A stretch of 64,000 nt of DNA from CAJBLF01 sp041663325. Lineage in GTDB: Bacteria > Patescibacteriota > Gracilibacteria > Absconditabacterales > Absconditicoccaceae. This document shows, piece after piece, positions 8,900 to 18,728 of the stretch (its first letter is position 1; each line of letters starts with the position of its first letter). The DNA lies in assembly GCA_041663325.1 (NCBI GenBank), contig JBAZRN010000002.1, positions 1-64,000 of the forward strand, written 5' to 3'. The notes below the pieces were generated by a model that saw nothing but the letters and a program-made list of their open reading frames with translations, did no database searches and had not been told where the DNA came from. Made by a program: the position numbers and the translations under genes.

Positions 8900-8927
8900 T
8901 TGCAATCATTTAGGAAATCCTTATAGT
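8900..8927 (+). promoter_or_regulatory. Promoter of second receiver-like gene
   Basis: TTGCAA (8900-8905), 16-bp spacer, TATAGT (8922-8927). Nearly identical to 7160-7187. Confidence 0.7.
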
Positions 8928-8980
8928 CCAACAAAAGAAAAATATAAATATAAAACAAATATAAAACAAATATAAAACTT

Positions 8981-9403
8981 ATGAAAAAAACTATTGTATT
9001 CCTGGAAACAGAATTTACTACTGTTGTAGATCATATTGATACCTTGCAACAAGAGGGTTATGATGTATTAGAATATAGAACCGCAAAAGAGTTAATTTCG
9101 CAGATTAGCAACAATCATATTCATGCTGATCTTATCATAACCGAACACCTATTATCTGGGGTTGGCGATGAAAACTCATTTGGCGGAAAAAGAAAATCTT
9201 TTTTTGATGATTGTGCAATTTTACTAGCCGATGAACTAAAACGAATAGATTTCAAAGGTAAACTCATTGTTTTGACAAGTTGGTATGATGCAAAAATAAT
9301 CAAACAACTTCAAGACAGTGAGAAATTTGATAGTGTTCTTGCTAAATTATTAACCGGTCCTGATGAACTTTTAGACATCGTAAATAAAGTTCTGTTTGAA
9401 TAA
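8981..9403 (+). CDS. Receiver-like protein lacking the phospho-acceptor Asp (copy 2)
   Basis: A 140-residue paralogue of the protein at 7226. The strand pattern is TIVFLETEF, DLIITE, GKLIVLTSW and VLAKLL. The phosphorylation-site position is again Glu (DLIITE), and here the N-terminal acidic pair is also changed (ETE in place of DDD). The shared insert ENSFGGKRKSFFDDCAILLA is the best-conserved part, so it is probably the functional surface. Its own promoter copies that of the first gene and a terminator follows. Each copy sits directly after a toxin-antitoxin pair. Function unknown. Confidence 0.6.
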   Translation: MKKTIVFLETEFTTVVDHIDTLQQEGYDVLEYRTAKELISQISNNHIHADLIITEHLLSGVGDENSFGGKRKSFFDDCAILLADELKRIDFKGKLIVLTSWYDAKIIKQLQDSEKFDSVLAKLLTGPDELLDIVNKVLFE

Positions 9404-9421
9404 CAAAAAATATTTACAAAG

Positions 9422-9450
9422 TCAGGAGAGTATTCCTCCTGATTTTTTTT
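9422..9450 (+). terminator. Intrinsic terminator
   Basis: TCAGGAG (9422-9428) and CTCCTGA (9436-9442) with a 7-nt loop, then eight T. Confidence 0.8.
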
Positions 9451-9460
9451 AAACTTCTTT

Positions 9461-9488
9461 TTGTAATTACCTAAGAAATCCTTACACA
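9461..9488 (+). promoter_or_regulatory. Promoter of small membrane protein
   Basis: TTGTAA (9461-9466), 16-bp spacer, TACACA (9483-9488). The spacer shares AAGAAATCCTTA-type bases with the two receiver-gene promoters, so the three genes may form one regulon. Confidence 0.55.
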
Positions 9489-9519
9489 TCGCTTACAAAA
9501 CATCTAAAACAAAAACAAT

Positions 9520-9867
9520 ATGACAATGATAGTAATAATCGGCACTGCAACAATTCCATGGTGGTTTTGGCTTATCGTTGTAGGTGCGTTGCTAAGTATC
9601 TTTTGTCTCTGGTTACCAGAAATTACCTCTATAATTAAAAAAAATGATAAAACAAAATTACAGAAGCAAGTGTCAGTAGCTACAGGGGAAACATTGAATG
9701 TTAATAAACACGTTATTAATAATGTTACTAATAACAAAGAAGCAGAGAAAAAAAAGGAAATAGAAGAATCTGATAAAGACGCAGCAGCTCTGTTGGCAAT
9801 TAATTCAGCGACCATAATGATGCATAATTGATATGCATTCCATTATGTGCGTTTATCTCACAAATAA
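9520..9867 (+). CDS. Small membrane-anchored protein, 115 aa
   Basis: Not recognised. Residues 1-33 hold one strong hydrophobic helix (WWFWLIVVGALLSIFCLWL). A charged, probably coiled-coil or disordered, cytoplasmic part follows: KKNDKTKLQKQ, NNVTNNKEAEKKKEIEESDK, then AAALLAINSATIMM. One TGA is read through near the end before TAA 9865; if that TGA were a stop, the protein would be 103 residues. It has its own promoter and terminator. The promoter resemblance to the receiver-like genes is the only hint of a partner. Confidence 0.6.
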
Positions 9868-9870
9868 TAG

Positions 9871-9904
9871 AGTCGGATTTTAGTATTTCTATCCGACTTT
9901 TTTT
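9871..9904 (+). terminator. Intrinsic terminator
   Basis: AGTCGGAT (9871-9878) and ATCCGACT (9891-9898) with a 12-nt loop and a T run. Confidence 0.8.
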
Positions 9905-9914
9905 ATTAATTCTT

Positions 9915-9942
9915 TTGCAATTTAGCTCCTAATCGCTATATT
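9915..9942 (+). promoter_or_regulatory. Promoter of pnp
   Basis: TTGCAA (9915-9920), 16-bp spacer, TATATT (9937-9942). It implies a 5' leader of about 210 nt before the pnp ATG, containing the large stem-loop at 9975-10070. Confidence 0.6.
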
Positions 9943-9974
9943 TTTCTACGAAAGAAATTATTGTTTGATTAGCG

Positions 9975-10070
9975 AGACAGATTAGAAGAGCCGATAGTTG
10001 TTAGCCTGCCCTCGGTTTACCGGGGCCGATAGCCGATAGCAACTTAACTATTCGCTGCTCTAATCTGTCT
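9975..10070 (+). promoter_or_regulatory. Long imperfect stem-loop in the pnp 5' leader
   Basis: AGACAGATTA (9975-9984) pairs with TAATCTGTCT (10061-10070). GAGC (9988-9991) pairs with GCTC (10057-10060). CGATAGTT pairs with AACTATTCG with one bulge, and CCTCGG-TTTA-CCGGGG caps the top. In E. coli, pnp mRNA has a leader stem that RNase III cuts and PNPase then degrades, which gives autoregulation. This structure could play the same part, but that is inference. The inner arms also contain GCCGATAG units found in other intergenic repeats. Confidence 0.55.
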
Positions 10071-10156
10071 AGTCACCTTATTTTCTTTTTTGTGATAAAT
10101 TTACTCGTCACTAATTACTAGTAACTCGTCACAGTTTTATTATTTGTATTTTTAGT

Positions 10157-12289
10157 ATGGCAATCAAAAAAAAGGAGTTTACGCTCCACACCCAATCCTT
10201 CGATCGAGAAGGGAAAAAACTCTCGTTTGAGACGGGAAAACTTGCAGTCCAAGCTGACTGTTCACTTAAAATCCAATTCGAAGAGAATGTGCTTTTGTGT
10301 TCTACCGTGATGGAAAAGAATCCAAGATCAGATTCAGATTTTTTACCTTTGATGATCGACTTCAGAGAAAGTTTTTCTGCGGCAGGAAGACTTGGAGGAG
10401 CTGCGTATAGAAGAAGAGAAGGCAGACCTTCTGATCAAGCAATTCTCTACTGTAGACTTACGGACAGAGCGCTTAGACCTATGTTTCCCAAGGGAATGAT
10501 CAACGACGTAGTGATTACTATCACCCCATTAGCACTGGATCAAGAATTAGATCTTGGAGTTTCAACGATTATCGGATCGTCATTGTCTATTATGGCTGCT
10601 GGTATACCATTTGACTGACCTGTAGGCGCAGCGCAGATAGGGTATATCGACAAAAAGTTTGTCATCAATCCAAAAAAAGAAGAATCAGAAAAAAGTCTTT
10701 TCTTATTATTAGTCGCAGGGAAAAAATGATCAATCAATATGATTGAAGCGGAAGCCAACGAAGTGCCAACAGATTTACTCAAACAAGCATTTGAAATCGG
10801 GCAAAAAGCTATTGATGCATCATGTGATTTTCAAACGCAATTTCTCAAAAAACTTACTATAAATGTTCAAGAAATAGCCTACAATAAACCTTCAGAAGAA
10901 CTTATCGCGTACATTACCAATATCCTTACCCCAGACAAACTACAAGCGCTTACTGGCAATACCAAAGTGCCATTCAATACGCTATGTTCTGCTTATGAAA
11001 AAGAAGTACTGGAAATTGCAAAAGAAAAAATTGCTGACAAGGAATTGACAGATTTCAGCGAAACTAAAGTGAAGATGGGAGTATTCAATGTCATCAAATA
11101 TTTTCTCCGCCATCGCACGCTTGATACAGGAACAAGGATTGACGATAGAGATCAAAAAGATATCAGACCAATCTATTGCGAAGTAGCGACATTACTGAGA
11201 GTGCATGGAAGCTGATTATTCCGAAGAGGCGATACGCAGGTATTGACTACCGTTACTTTATGAGGACCAAAAGAATATCTGATTCTCGACGACATGGAAA
11301 ATCATAACGTACATCAGAATTATTTCCATCACTACAATTTTCCTCCATTTTCTGTGGGAGAAGCAAAAGGCATGAGAGGAACAGGAAGAAGAGAAATAGG
11401 ACACGGAAGATTAGCAGAAAAAGCATTAGAAAAAATGATACCGTCATTCACTGAATTTCCTTATACAATCAGACTTGTTTCTGAATGTTTGGGATCAGGC
11501 GGATCTACTTCCATGGGATCTGTTTGCGGATCAACATTAGCGCTTATGGATGCAGGAGTACAGATCAAGAAACCAGTTGCAGGTATCGCAATGGGACTTA
11601 TGACTGACCATGACGACGAGGGAAATATTTCTAAATATATTATTCTCAATGATCTCATGGGGACAGAAGATTTTACTGGAGATATGGATTTCAAAGTCGC
11701 AGGTACCAGAGATGGGGTAACTGCTATCCAGTTAGACACCAAACTCAAAGGAATAACTATGAATATTGTGCATGAAACAATTGATAGGGCTTTCGAAGGA
11801 TATAATGAGATTATGGATGTTATGCTGCAAACTATCGCTAAACCAAATCCTGCCCTTAGAGAATATGCGCCTAAGATTCAAATCATCCATATCAAACCTG
11901 ACAAAGTAAGAGAAGTCATCGGAAAAGGTGGCGATGTTATAAATAATATTATTGATACTAATGATGGAGTAAAAATTGATTTTGAAGATGATGGCACCTG
12001 TTATATTGGGCATAGAGATCAAGCAGTCATCGATAAGGTAATCGCTATTATATTGGAAATCGCTTCTGATCTCGAAGTAGGGCAAGAATTTGACGCGAAG
12101 ATCAAGAGAATAGAGGATTATGGTCTGTTTGTAGAGCTTCCCAAGAAGAAAATGGGACTCTGTCATATTTCCAATCTCGGAGAAAGATATACAACACCGC
12201 TTACCGCGCATTTCAAGCTTGGTCAAGTCATTAAAGTGAAGATCAAAGGTATAGATCCAGATGGGAAAGTAGCGGTAACTAAAATTTAA
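10157..12289 (+). CDS. pnp: Polyribonucleotide nucleotidyltransferase (PNPase)
   Basis: A 710-residue PNPase, the phosphorolytic 3'-5' exoribonuclease of the RNA degradosome. Domains in order: first RNase PH domain (CSTVMEKNPRSDSDFLPLMI, GGAAYRRREGRPSDQAILYC), all-helical linker, second RNase PH domain with catalytic residues (RRGDTQVLTTVTL; LPPFSVGE-like PPFSVGEAKGMRGTGRREIG; GSGGSTSMGSVCGSTLALMD), KH domain (DKVREVIGKGGDVINNII, residues about 590-640) and S1 domain (EDYGLFVELPKKKMGLCHIS). The length is normal. TGA codons are few. The start follows a long leader with a stem-loop. Monocistronic by context. Confidence 0.97.
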
Positions 12290-12301
12290 CTAATAGTGAA
12301 A

Positions 12302-12385
12302 AACTAACAACTAACAGTGTTGGTATCTTTTTATTAATAAATCATTCCTTCGTTTTTCATTTTTCACTTTTAACTTTTCACTAAT
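12302..12385. repeat. Palindromic AT-rich repeat, copy A
   Basis: AGTGAAAAACTAACAACTAA near its left end is roughly complementary to TTTTTCACTTTTAACTTTTC near its right end, around a TTTTTATTAATAAAT centre. The same arrangement and centre recur at 51240-51330 and, more loosely, at 54556-54680. It sits directly before a start codon each time. Confidence 0.55.
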
Positions 12386-12390
12386 AAAAA

Positions 12391-12939
12391 ATGAAATTCC
12401 TCAAAAACTTATGAATTCTTGTTATTGCTTTAATTGTTTTAGCTCTTGTCAATCGATGGTATCTCGGTGGTTTTACTAAGTTAGAAGTCAAACAGCAGAA
12501 TATGGGCACATACACGATAGCATATACATCATTCACAGGTGAGTACAGTAAAGTCGGACCATCAATGACTATGGTTTATGACATTCTTTCTGGCGCAGGA
12601 ATTGTCTCTGCGACAGGGGTCGGTATCTATTACGATGATCCAGCAGTTGTTTCGTGAATTGATCTCAGAAGCGACGTAGGAGCAGTTATAGATTCCAAAG
12701 ATGCAAATAAATTAGCTAACAATACAGGCGTCAAAGTCACTACACTTCCTGCATGAATCAAGATGGTTGTTGAGTTTCCACTCAAGAATAGTCTGTCCTA
12801 TATGATAGGACCCATGAAAGTCTATCCCGTGATAGCAAAATATATGAAAGACAAAGGATATAATAATGAAGTTCCTATGGTAGAATTGTATGACATGATG
12901 GCTAAAAAAATCTACTATATAGCTAACATCACTAAGTAA
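12391..12939 (+). CDS. GyrI-like small-molecule-binding-domain protein
   Basis: A 182-residue protein with an N-terminal membrane helix (ILVIALIVLALVNRWYLGG, residues 7-26) and an exported soluble domain. That domain fits the SHS2/GyrI-like ligand-binding fold: KQQNMGTYTIAYTSFTGEYS, then MTMVYDILS, YYDDPAVV, DLRSDVGAVI, KMVVEFPLKNSLSYMIGPMK and VYPVIAKYMKDKGY. The best-known members bind small hydrophobic compounds, often as the C-terminus of AraC-type regulators; here there is no DNA-binding part. TGA is used three times. It is followed by a terminator and looks monocistronic. The ligand is unknown. Confidence 0.68.
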
Positions 12940-12965
12940 ACCATATTTTTACGATTTGTACAGTC

Positions 12966-12992
12966 AAAAGACGCTCAAAATGCGTCTTTTTT
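12966..12992 (+). terminator. Intrinsic terminator
   Basis: AAAAGACGC (12966-12974) and GCGTCTTTT (12982-12990) with a 7-nt loop and a T tail. Confidence 0.85.
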
Positions 12993-13002
12993 CTGTTTTT
13001 TT

Positions 13003-13031
13003 TTGCAAAAAAGCAGAGGAGCGGATATACT
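13003..13031 (+). promoter_or_regulatory. Promoter of the AMP/RuBisCO cluster
   Basis: TTGCAA (13003-13008), 17-bp spacer, TATACT (13026-13031), just after the preceding terminator. It is the only clear promoter between 13 and 20 kb, so it may drive the genes from 13072 through the pyruvate kinase. Confidence 0.6.
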
Positions 13032-13071
13032 TATATAAGCCTAAAGCTATATTTAATCCTTATTTTTTACT

Positions 13072-13869
13072 ATGAAACACTTGGATCAAAACAAATGTAT
13101 GCCACTCCTACAGCATCGTTCTGATAAACAGGTCAATAAACAGAATGAAATTGCTGATATTCTTAAAAAACAAGCAGAAGTGAAAGAAGATGATATCGCT
13201 GCATTTACAAGATTAGCTAGGTATTTTTATAATCTCAACAATAATAAAGATAGAGCATCAGAAGCAGATGGAGAAATAAAAAAAAATATGGATCCAGAAG
13301 TTCTCTACACCTTAATCAAATACGACAATAAAGATACGCTTGTTACCTTGTGAACAGGAGATTTTGATGATGAAATGTTTATGAGAAGAGATATACCAGA
13401 ATTTAAATGATTTTCTCATAGTCCATTACCTTTATTTGTAGTAGGAAGAGGAGCAGATGAAGAATATAAACAATCTTATCCCAAAAAATTTCTCAATAGG
13501 TACGCGGCGATCATCTCTCCCAAATGATGAGAAATTATATTCTCTACATGAGGCCCAGAACGACAAGAAAAAACTATTGATTATGGGAAAATACACATCA
13601 TGCATTATAATGATGCGGTTGATACCCTTCAAAACGCGCTACTAAATAAAATGTTTAAAAGCGCAGACAACAAAGAAAAAGCAGTCGAAGAAATAATCAC
13701 TCTTCAATGACTTTCTCAAGAAGAATTTGATAAACGAGCCAGGAGAAAACAAGACCATTATACGGATATACAAAAAATAATTTTTTGAATGCTCGAAGAT
13801 ATGAGTGATAAAGAAAATACTATGTATGCTGTCCTAAAATTATTCAATGTGCAAAAAATTAATTCGTAA
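13072..13869 (+). CDS. Hypothetical protein, 265 aa, first gene of the RuBisCO cluster
   Basis: Not recognised. A soluble, charged 265-residue protein with helical ends (KQNEIADILKKQAEVKEDD; TDIQKIIFGMLEDMSDKEN). Its middle has more strand-like segments: HSPLPLFVVGRGADEEY, YAAIISPKGGEIIFSTGGPE and IHIMHYNDAVDTL. At least eight glycines are TGA, so it is long resident in a code-25 lineage. No signal peptide is seen. It starts 41 bp after the cluster promoter and lies 26 bp before the ribose-1,5-bisphosphate isomerase gene, so a link to that pathway is possible but not shown. Confidence 0.65.
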
Positions 13870-13895
13870 TATTTTAATTCGTTAATCATAGTGAA

Positions 13896-14834
13896 ATGAA
13901 TCTTACATCCATTAAGACGGTTGCTGATAATATCAAAACCATCAAGATACAATGAGCAACTAATATCGCTAAAGCTGGTATCGATATTCTAGCAAAAGAG
14001 ATTAAGCGTCAAACATTCAAGTCTATCAAAGAGTTTGATACGTTTTTGAAACAAGCGATGGTGATTCTTAAGCAGGCAAGAGCTACAGAGCCGATGCTGT
14101 TCAATGGTCTTAAATATTGTTTGACAAGCTATAAAACTTTGTTCGCAAAAAAAGCAGATCTTAAAACGATAACGACTAAGTTGTTTCAAACATGTAAAAC
14201 GTATTTAGGTGACATTGAAAGAGAAAAGGCTTTGAGACCGCTTATAGGAGCGAAGTTGATTAAGAAAAACATGAACATCATGACGCACTGCCATTCGTGA
14301 TCAGTTATTAAATTACTTATAACCGCCCATAAACAAGGCAAAAATATACACGTTTACAATACGGAAACCAGACCATTATATCAGTGAAGAACGACATCAC
14401 AGGATCTGCTCAAAGCAGGAATTCCGGACACCATGATTACCGATGACGCAGCGCCATTCTTTGTTGATAATCTCTATGAATCTCATATACACATTGATAT
14501 GGTGATCATCGGTTCTGATGCCATTAAATTAGATGGAAGCGTATATAATAAAGTCGGAAGTTTTGCTATAGCATTATCTGCTTGGCACTCCAAAATTCCC
14601 GTCTATGTGGTAGGAAGTTTGACTAAAATAGATACGGAAAGTACCATAAAAATAGAACAAAGATCTGGCAAGGAACTCCGACCAGATGCTCCGAAATGAC
14701 TTGAAATACTCAATTACGCATTTGACATGGTCCCTGCGAAATTCATTACATGAATCATCACCGAATATGGCATCATCAAACCAAAAGATATCAAAAAATA
14801 TGTGAAGAAGTATTATTCGTGGATGATGAAATAG
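13896..14834 (+). CDS. Ribose-1,5-bisphosphate isomerase (eIF2B-like)
   Basis: A 312-residue member of the eIF2B alpha/beta/delta superfamily. It turns ribose-1,5-bisphosphate into ribulose-1,5-bisphosphate, the RuBisCO substrate. The catalytic pair is visible: Cys132 in MTHCHSGSV and Asp208 in IIGSDAIKLDG, matching the Cys/Asp pair of the archaeal enzyme. ETRPLYQGRTTSQDLLKAGI binds the phosphate and KVGSFAIALSAWHSKIPVYV is the usual core strand. Key glycines of CHSGS and YQGR are TGA. Methylthioribose-1-phosphate isomerase is the closest alternative. The neighbouring RuBisCO and AMP phosphorylase make the AMP-pathway role much more likely. Confidence 0.9.
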
Positions 14835-14908
14835 AATCGTCATTCCGGCGTTACGGTTTGCAGCCGGAATCCAAATTTAGACAACATTTTACTCTTTTAA
14901 TTACAAAG

Positions 14909-15496
14909 ATGCCCACAAAAACAGAAACAAATGACATGTTACTTTGAGAGATTGAGGAATTTGGAGAAAAAAAATCAATTCCAAAATTTTTGGAAGGAGC
15001 TCATATAATAGGGCAAGCAATAAGCACAGTCTTTAAATTAAAATCAAGAAAGTCAAAACATCTAGAAAATTTTTATCAAGATTTTAAAAATAAGTTTGAG
15101 GAAATACAACCGTTAGCGGAAAAATTACATGATAGGATGAGCACATTCAAAAACGAAAGAGAGGAAATAGCAAAAAAGATAAATGAAAGTAACGTGCCAG
15201 AAGAAGAAAAAGGTCAATATTTGAAAGAAGCTGCATCAGCCTATGACAGTCTGGAAGAATATTTAATTCCTATCCCATGGAGACTGACAAAGATGCAAAA
15301 TACCATGGAAAACATGAAAAAATTTGATAAAAATTCAGATTATGATGTCAAGAAAGAGAATCGAGGAGAATTTATGGATGCATATAACGATGTTTATATA
15401 GCGCTGGCTAAATATAAGGAACAAATAGGAATCATTGAAGGTATAAAAATCGCTGTAAATGATGAAATCGATCAAAGCGCGAAACATGGAGTATAA
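14909..15496 (+). CDS. Hypothetical coiled-coil protein, 195 aa
   Basis: Not recognised. A helical, highly charged soluble protein with heptad-like segments at about residues 45-90 (FYQDFKNKFEEIQPLAEKLH, STFKNEREEIAKKINE) and 150-185. There is no signal peptide or membrane helix. One Gly (MLLGEIEEFG) is TGA. It lies between the isomerase and RuBisCO genes on the same strand with gaps of 74 and 62 bp, so it is probably co-transcribed with them. It could be a structural or assembly partner, but nothing in the sequence shows that. Confidence 0.65.
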
Positions 15497-15558
15497 AACA
15501 TTTACATAAAATAATCTTTTAATCTTCAAAATCTTTTAATCTTTTAATCACATCCACA

Positions 15559-17019
15559 ATGGACATCAAAGAACTTCTTACCACACTCAATCCACATCAA
15601 TTGGCATATGTAAACCTAGACTTGCCAAATCCTCAGAACGGCGAATATATGCTCGCTGTCTTTCATCTTGTTCCATGAGGAAAGTTGAATATTTTACAAG
15701 CTGCTTGTGAAGTGTCAGCAGAATCCAGTACCGGAACCAACTTTGCGGTGCAGACAGAAACTCCTTTTTCTCGTGAGATGAATTCATTGGTGTACAAAAT
15801 AGATCTGGAGAAGAACCTCGTTTGGATAGCCTATCCGCGAAGATTATTTGATCGCGGAGGAAATGTCCAGAATATTCTGACGTATATCGTAGGGAATGTG
15901 CTCTGAATGAAACAGGTCAGCGCATTGAAATTGCTTGATGTGCGATTTCCAGAAACGATGCTAGAACAATATGATGGACCAAGTTATACCTTAGACGATA
16001 TGAGAAAATATTTAAACGTGTATGACAGACCGATTTTGTGAACGATTGTAAAGCCCAAGATGGGACTGACTTCTGCGGAATATGCCGAAGTGGCATACGA
16101 TTTCCGGGTAGGAGGTGGCGATTTCGTCAAAAACGACGAACCGCAAGCAAATCAGGATTTCTGTCCGTATGATAAGATGGTGAAATATGTCAAAGAAGCT
16201 ATGGAAAAAGCCGTCAAAGAGACAGGACATAAAAAAGTCCATTCCTTCAATGTCTCAGCAGCTGATTATGACACGATGATCGCGAGATGTGAAATGATCA
16301 GAAATTCATGAATGGAAAAAGGAAGTTACGCTTTTCTTATAGATTGAACAACCGCAGGACGGATGGCAGTACAGACCTTGAGAAGAAAATATCCTGATGT
16401 CTTCATTCACTTTCATAGAGCAGGACACGGTGCATTCACCAGACCGGAAAATCCTATCGGATTCACGGTATTGATACTTTCAAAATTTGCTAGACTTGCA
16501 GGTGCTTCATGAATCCACACCGGAACCGCCGGAGTAGGAAAAATGGCGGGTACGCCGGAAGAAGATGTCACTGCAGCACACAATATCCTTCAATTAGTCG
16601 CTGATGGACATTTCTTTCATCAATCACGAGGTCAGATTCCAGAAAAAGACGCAGACTTCGTCCAGGATGTCCAGCAAGATATAGCTCATCACGCAGTTTT
16701 GCAGGATGATAGTCGAAGAACTATCAAAAAATGCTGCCCTATTATTTCATGATGATTGAACCCGACATTACTCAAACCGTTTATCGACGTGATGGGCAAT
16801 GTAGACTTCATTACGACTATGTGAGCTGGCTGTCATGCGCACCCGGGTGGAACACAAAAAGGAGCGACCGCTTTGGTTCAGGCTTGCGAGGCGTATCAGA
16901 AAGGAATAGATATCCATGAATATGCCAAGGATCACGTGGAATTAGCTCAGGCAATTGAGTTTTTTGAAAAGAAAGAAAATAAAGAAGTAAGACACTCTGA
17001 AAGAGCTGAAAGCAATTAG
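15559..17019 (+). CDS. rbcL: RuBisCO large subunit, form II/III-like
   Basis: A 486-residue RuBisCO that adds CO2 to ribulose-1,5-bisphosphate to give two 3-phosphoglycerates. Active-site residues are present: Lys165/Lys167 (GTIVKPKMGL), the carbamylated Lys191 with Asp193/Glu194 (GGGDFVKNDEP), His286 (HFHRAGHGAFTRP), and loop-6 Lys328 (HTGTAGVGKMAG). SGGLNPTLLKPFIDVMG and GAGCHAHPGGTQKGATAL complete the phosphate sites. Gly codons at active-site loops (TIV loop, SGG, GAG) are TGA. There is no small-subunit gene, and the archaeal-type neighbours indicate nucleotide salvage rather than a Calvin cycle. The split between forms II/III and III needs a tree. Confidence 0.95.
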
Positions 17020-17097
17020 TCGATAGTCGATAGTCTTTAGCCGATAGTTATTCAATCTTTTAATCTTAATAATCTTTTAATCTTTTAATAATAATAT
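17017..17097. repeat. Degenerate repeats between rbcL and AMP phosphorylase gene
   Basis: TAGTCGATAGTC-type units (17017-17050) followed by AATCTTTTAATCTT units (17051-17095). The first type recurs at 9990, 20640, 25178 and 38195, the second at 15518 and 33736. Confidence 0.55.
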
Positions 17098-18621
17098 ATG
17101 TCTAAGAAAACAAAGGTAAAAAAAGCTATGTTTACCGCAAGAACCAAGATTATCGATATCCATGAATGAGAAGATTTAGTGGTATTGATCAATGAACAAG
17201 ATGCTTGGGAACATGGAATTACGAGCATGGACAAAGTGTCACTCATCTATGATGACAAGGAATTTGTCTTTGATGTAAACTTATCCTCTCATTTTGTGCA
17301 GCGTGGAGAAGTAGGGATATTCGAAGACGTGAGAGAAAAATATGAGATGAAAGGCGGACAACTCGTTACCGTAGCATTTACTAAGAATACTTCAGAATCA
17401 TTGGAAGCGCTCAAAAAATGATTGACCGGCAAGAGACTAAATCAGAAAGAAATATTCGCAATTATGAAAGATATTTCAAATAATAGATTTACTGACATCT
17501 TGACGACGTACTTTTCTGCGATGGGGTTCTTTTTCCCTTCCAAAGATGAGGATCTGTATCGGATGGCAAAAGCAATGGCGGAAACAGGTGAGATGCTTCA
17601 TTTTCCAGGAGTAGTCGCTGATAAGCATTGTATGTGATGAGTACCAGGAAACGAAACAACAATGATCATGATACCATTGCTTACGTCATTGTGAATCAAA
17701 ATGCCAAAGACATTTTCCAAGGCTATTACGACTCCAGCGGCTACCGGTGAATGTGTAAGCGTGCTTATGAATATTTCATTCAGCAAAAAAGAAATTGAAG
17801 CATTAGTCAAAAAAAATAATTGTTGCTTAGTTCGGGGAGGTGGATTGGATCTAGCACCAGCAGATGAAAAACTCATCAAAGTCGCATATCCGTTATCCAT
17901 GCAATCCTATTCAAGAACTATCGTCAGTATCATGGCCAAGAGATATGCAATGGGAATAAATCATTCACTGATCGACATCCCCGTATGACCTACAGCAAAA
18001 GTACCAGATATGAAGACGGCAAAATTACTCAAGAAAAAATATGAATATGTCGGCAAAAAACTTGGTATGAAAGTGCATGTAGAGATCACTTCAGCATTAC
18101 AGCCAATTTGAGCAGGTGTAGGAGCAGTGATGCAGGTAAGAGAGGTATTAAGAGTACTTCAGCAACATGAAAAAAGGCCGATGGATCTTGAAAAAAAAGC
18201 AGTCTATCTCGCATCTAAGATTATTGAACTTGTCGGGATGGCAAAAGGGCAAGATGCAGAAAAACTTGCTTACGGACAGCTTATCAGCGGCAAAGCATGG
18301 GCTATGATGCAAAAAATAATTTCAGCGCAGCATGGTAATCCCAAGGTGCATTCAGAAAAATTAGCGTTAGCAAAAATCCAAAAAGACGTCCACGCAGAAA
18401 AATCAGGAAAAGTGAAATATATTGATATGAAGGTGGTAAACGTAGCTGCGAGAACACTCGGTTCTCCATTGGATTTACAAGCGTGATTATATTTACATAA
18501 AAAACTTGGCGATAAAGTCAAAAAAGGTGAAATGATTTACACCATGTACGCCAATGATGAAAGCAAAATCAGATTAGCGAAAGAGTTTTTAGATGAGAAA
18601 AAGATGTATGAAATCGCTTAA
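17098..18621 (+). CDS. deoA: AMP phosphorylase (DeoA/thymidine phosphorylase family)
   Basis: A 507-residue nucleoside-phosphorylase-family enzyme. In this family the archaeal-type members split AMP (also CMP, UMP) with phosphate into base and ribose-1,5-bisphosphate. An N-terminal extension of about 85 residues, absent from classic thymidine phosphorylase, fits AMP phosphorylase. Core motifs: MAETGEMLHFPG, VADKHCMGGVPGNETTMIMI (phosphate loop, two TGA glycines), TTPAATGECVSVLM, VRGGGLDLAPADEKLI and HVEITSALQPIGAGVGAVMQ. It lies 78 bp after RuBisCO. With the isomerase and RuBisCO it completes the AMP-to-3-phosphoglycerate route. Confidence 0.92.
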
Positions 18622-18728
18622 TTCAGAATTTAGAATTCAGAATTCAGAAGTAGAAATAATTTAGAAACTCTAAATTTAGAAACTCTAAATTAAAAATTCA
18701 AAATTGATTTTTATATAGTAATAAGGTC

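Noticed and set aside
16731..16919. Frameshift in the RuBisCO gene (an overlapping frame of 62 codons)
   Set aside because: With TGA as Gly the main frame runs unbroken through SGGLNPTLLKPF and GAGCHAHPGG, so no frameshift is needed.
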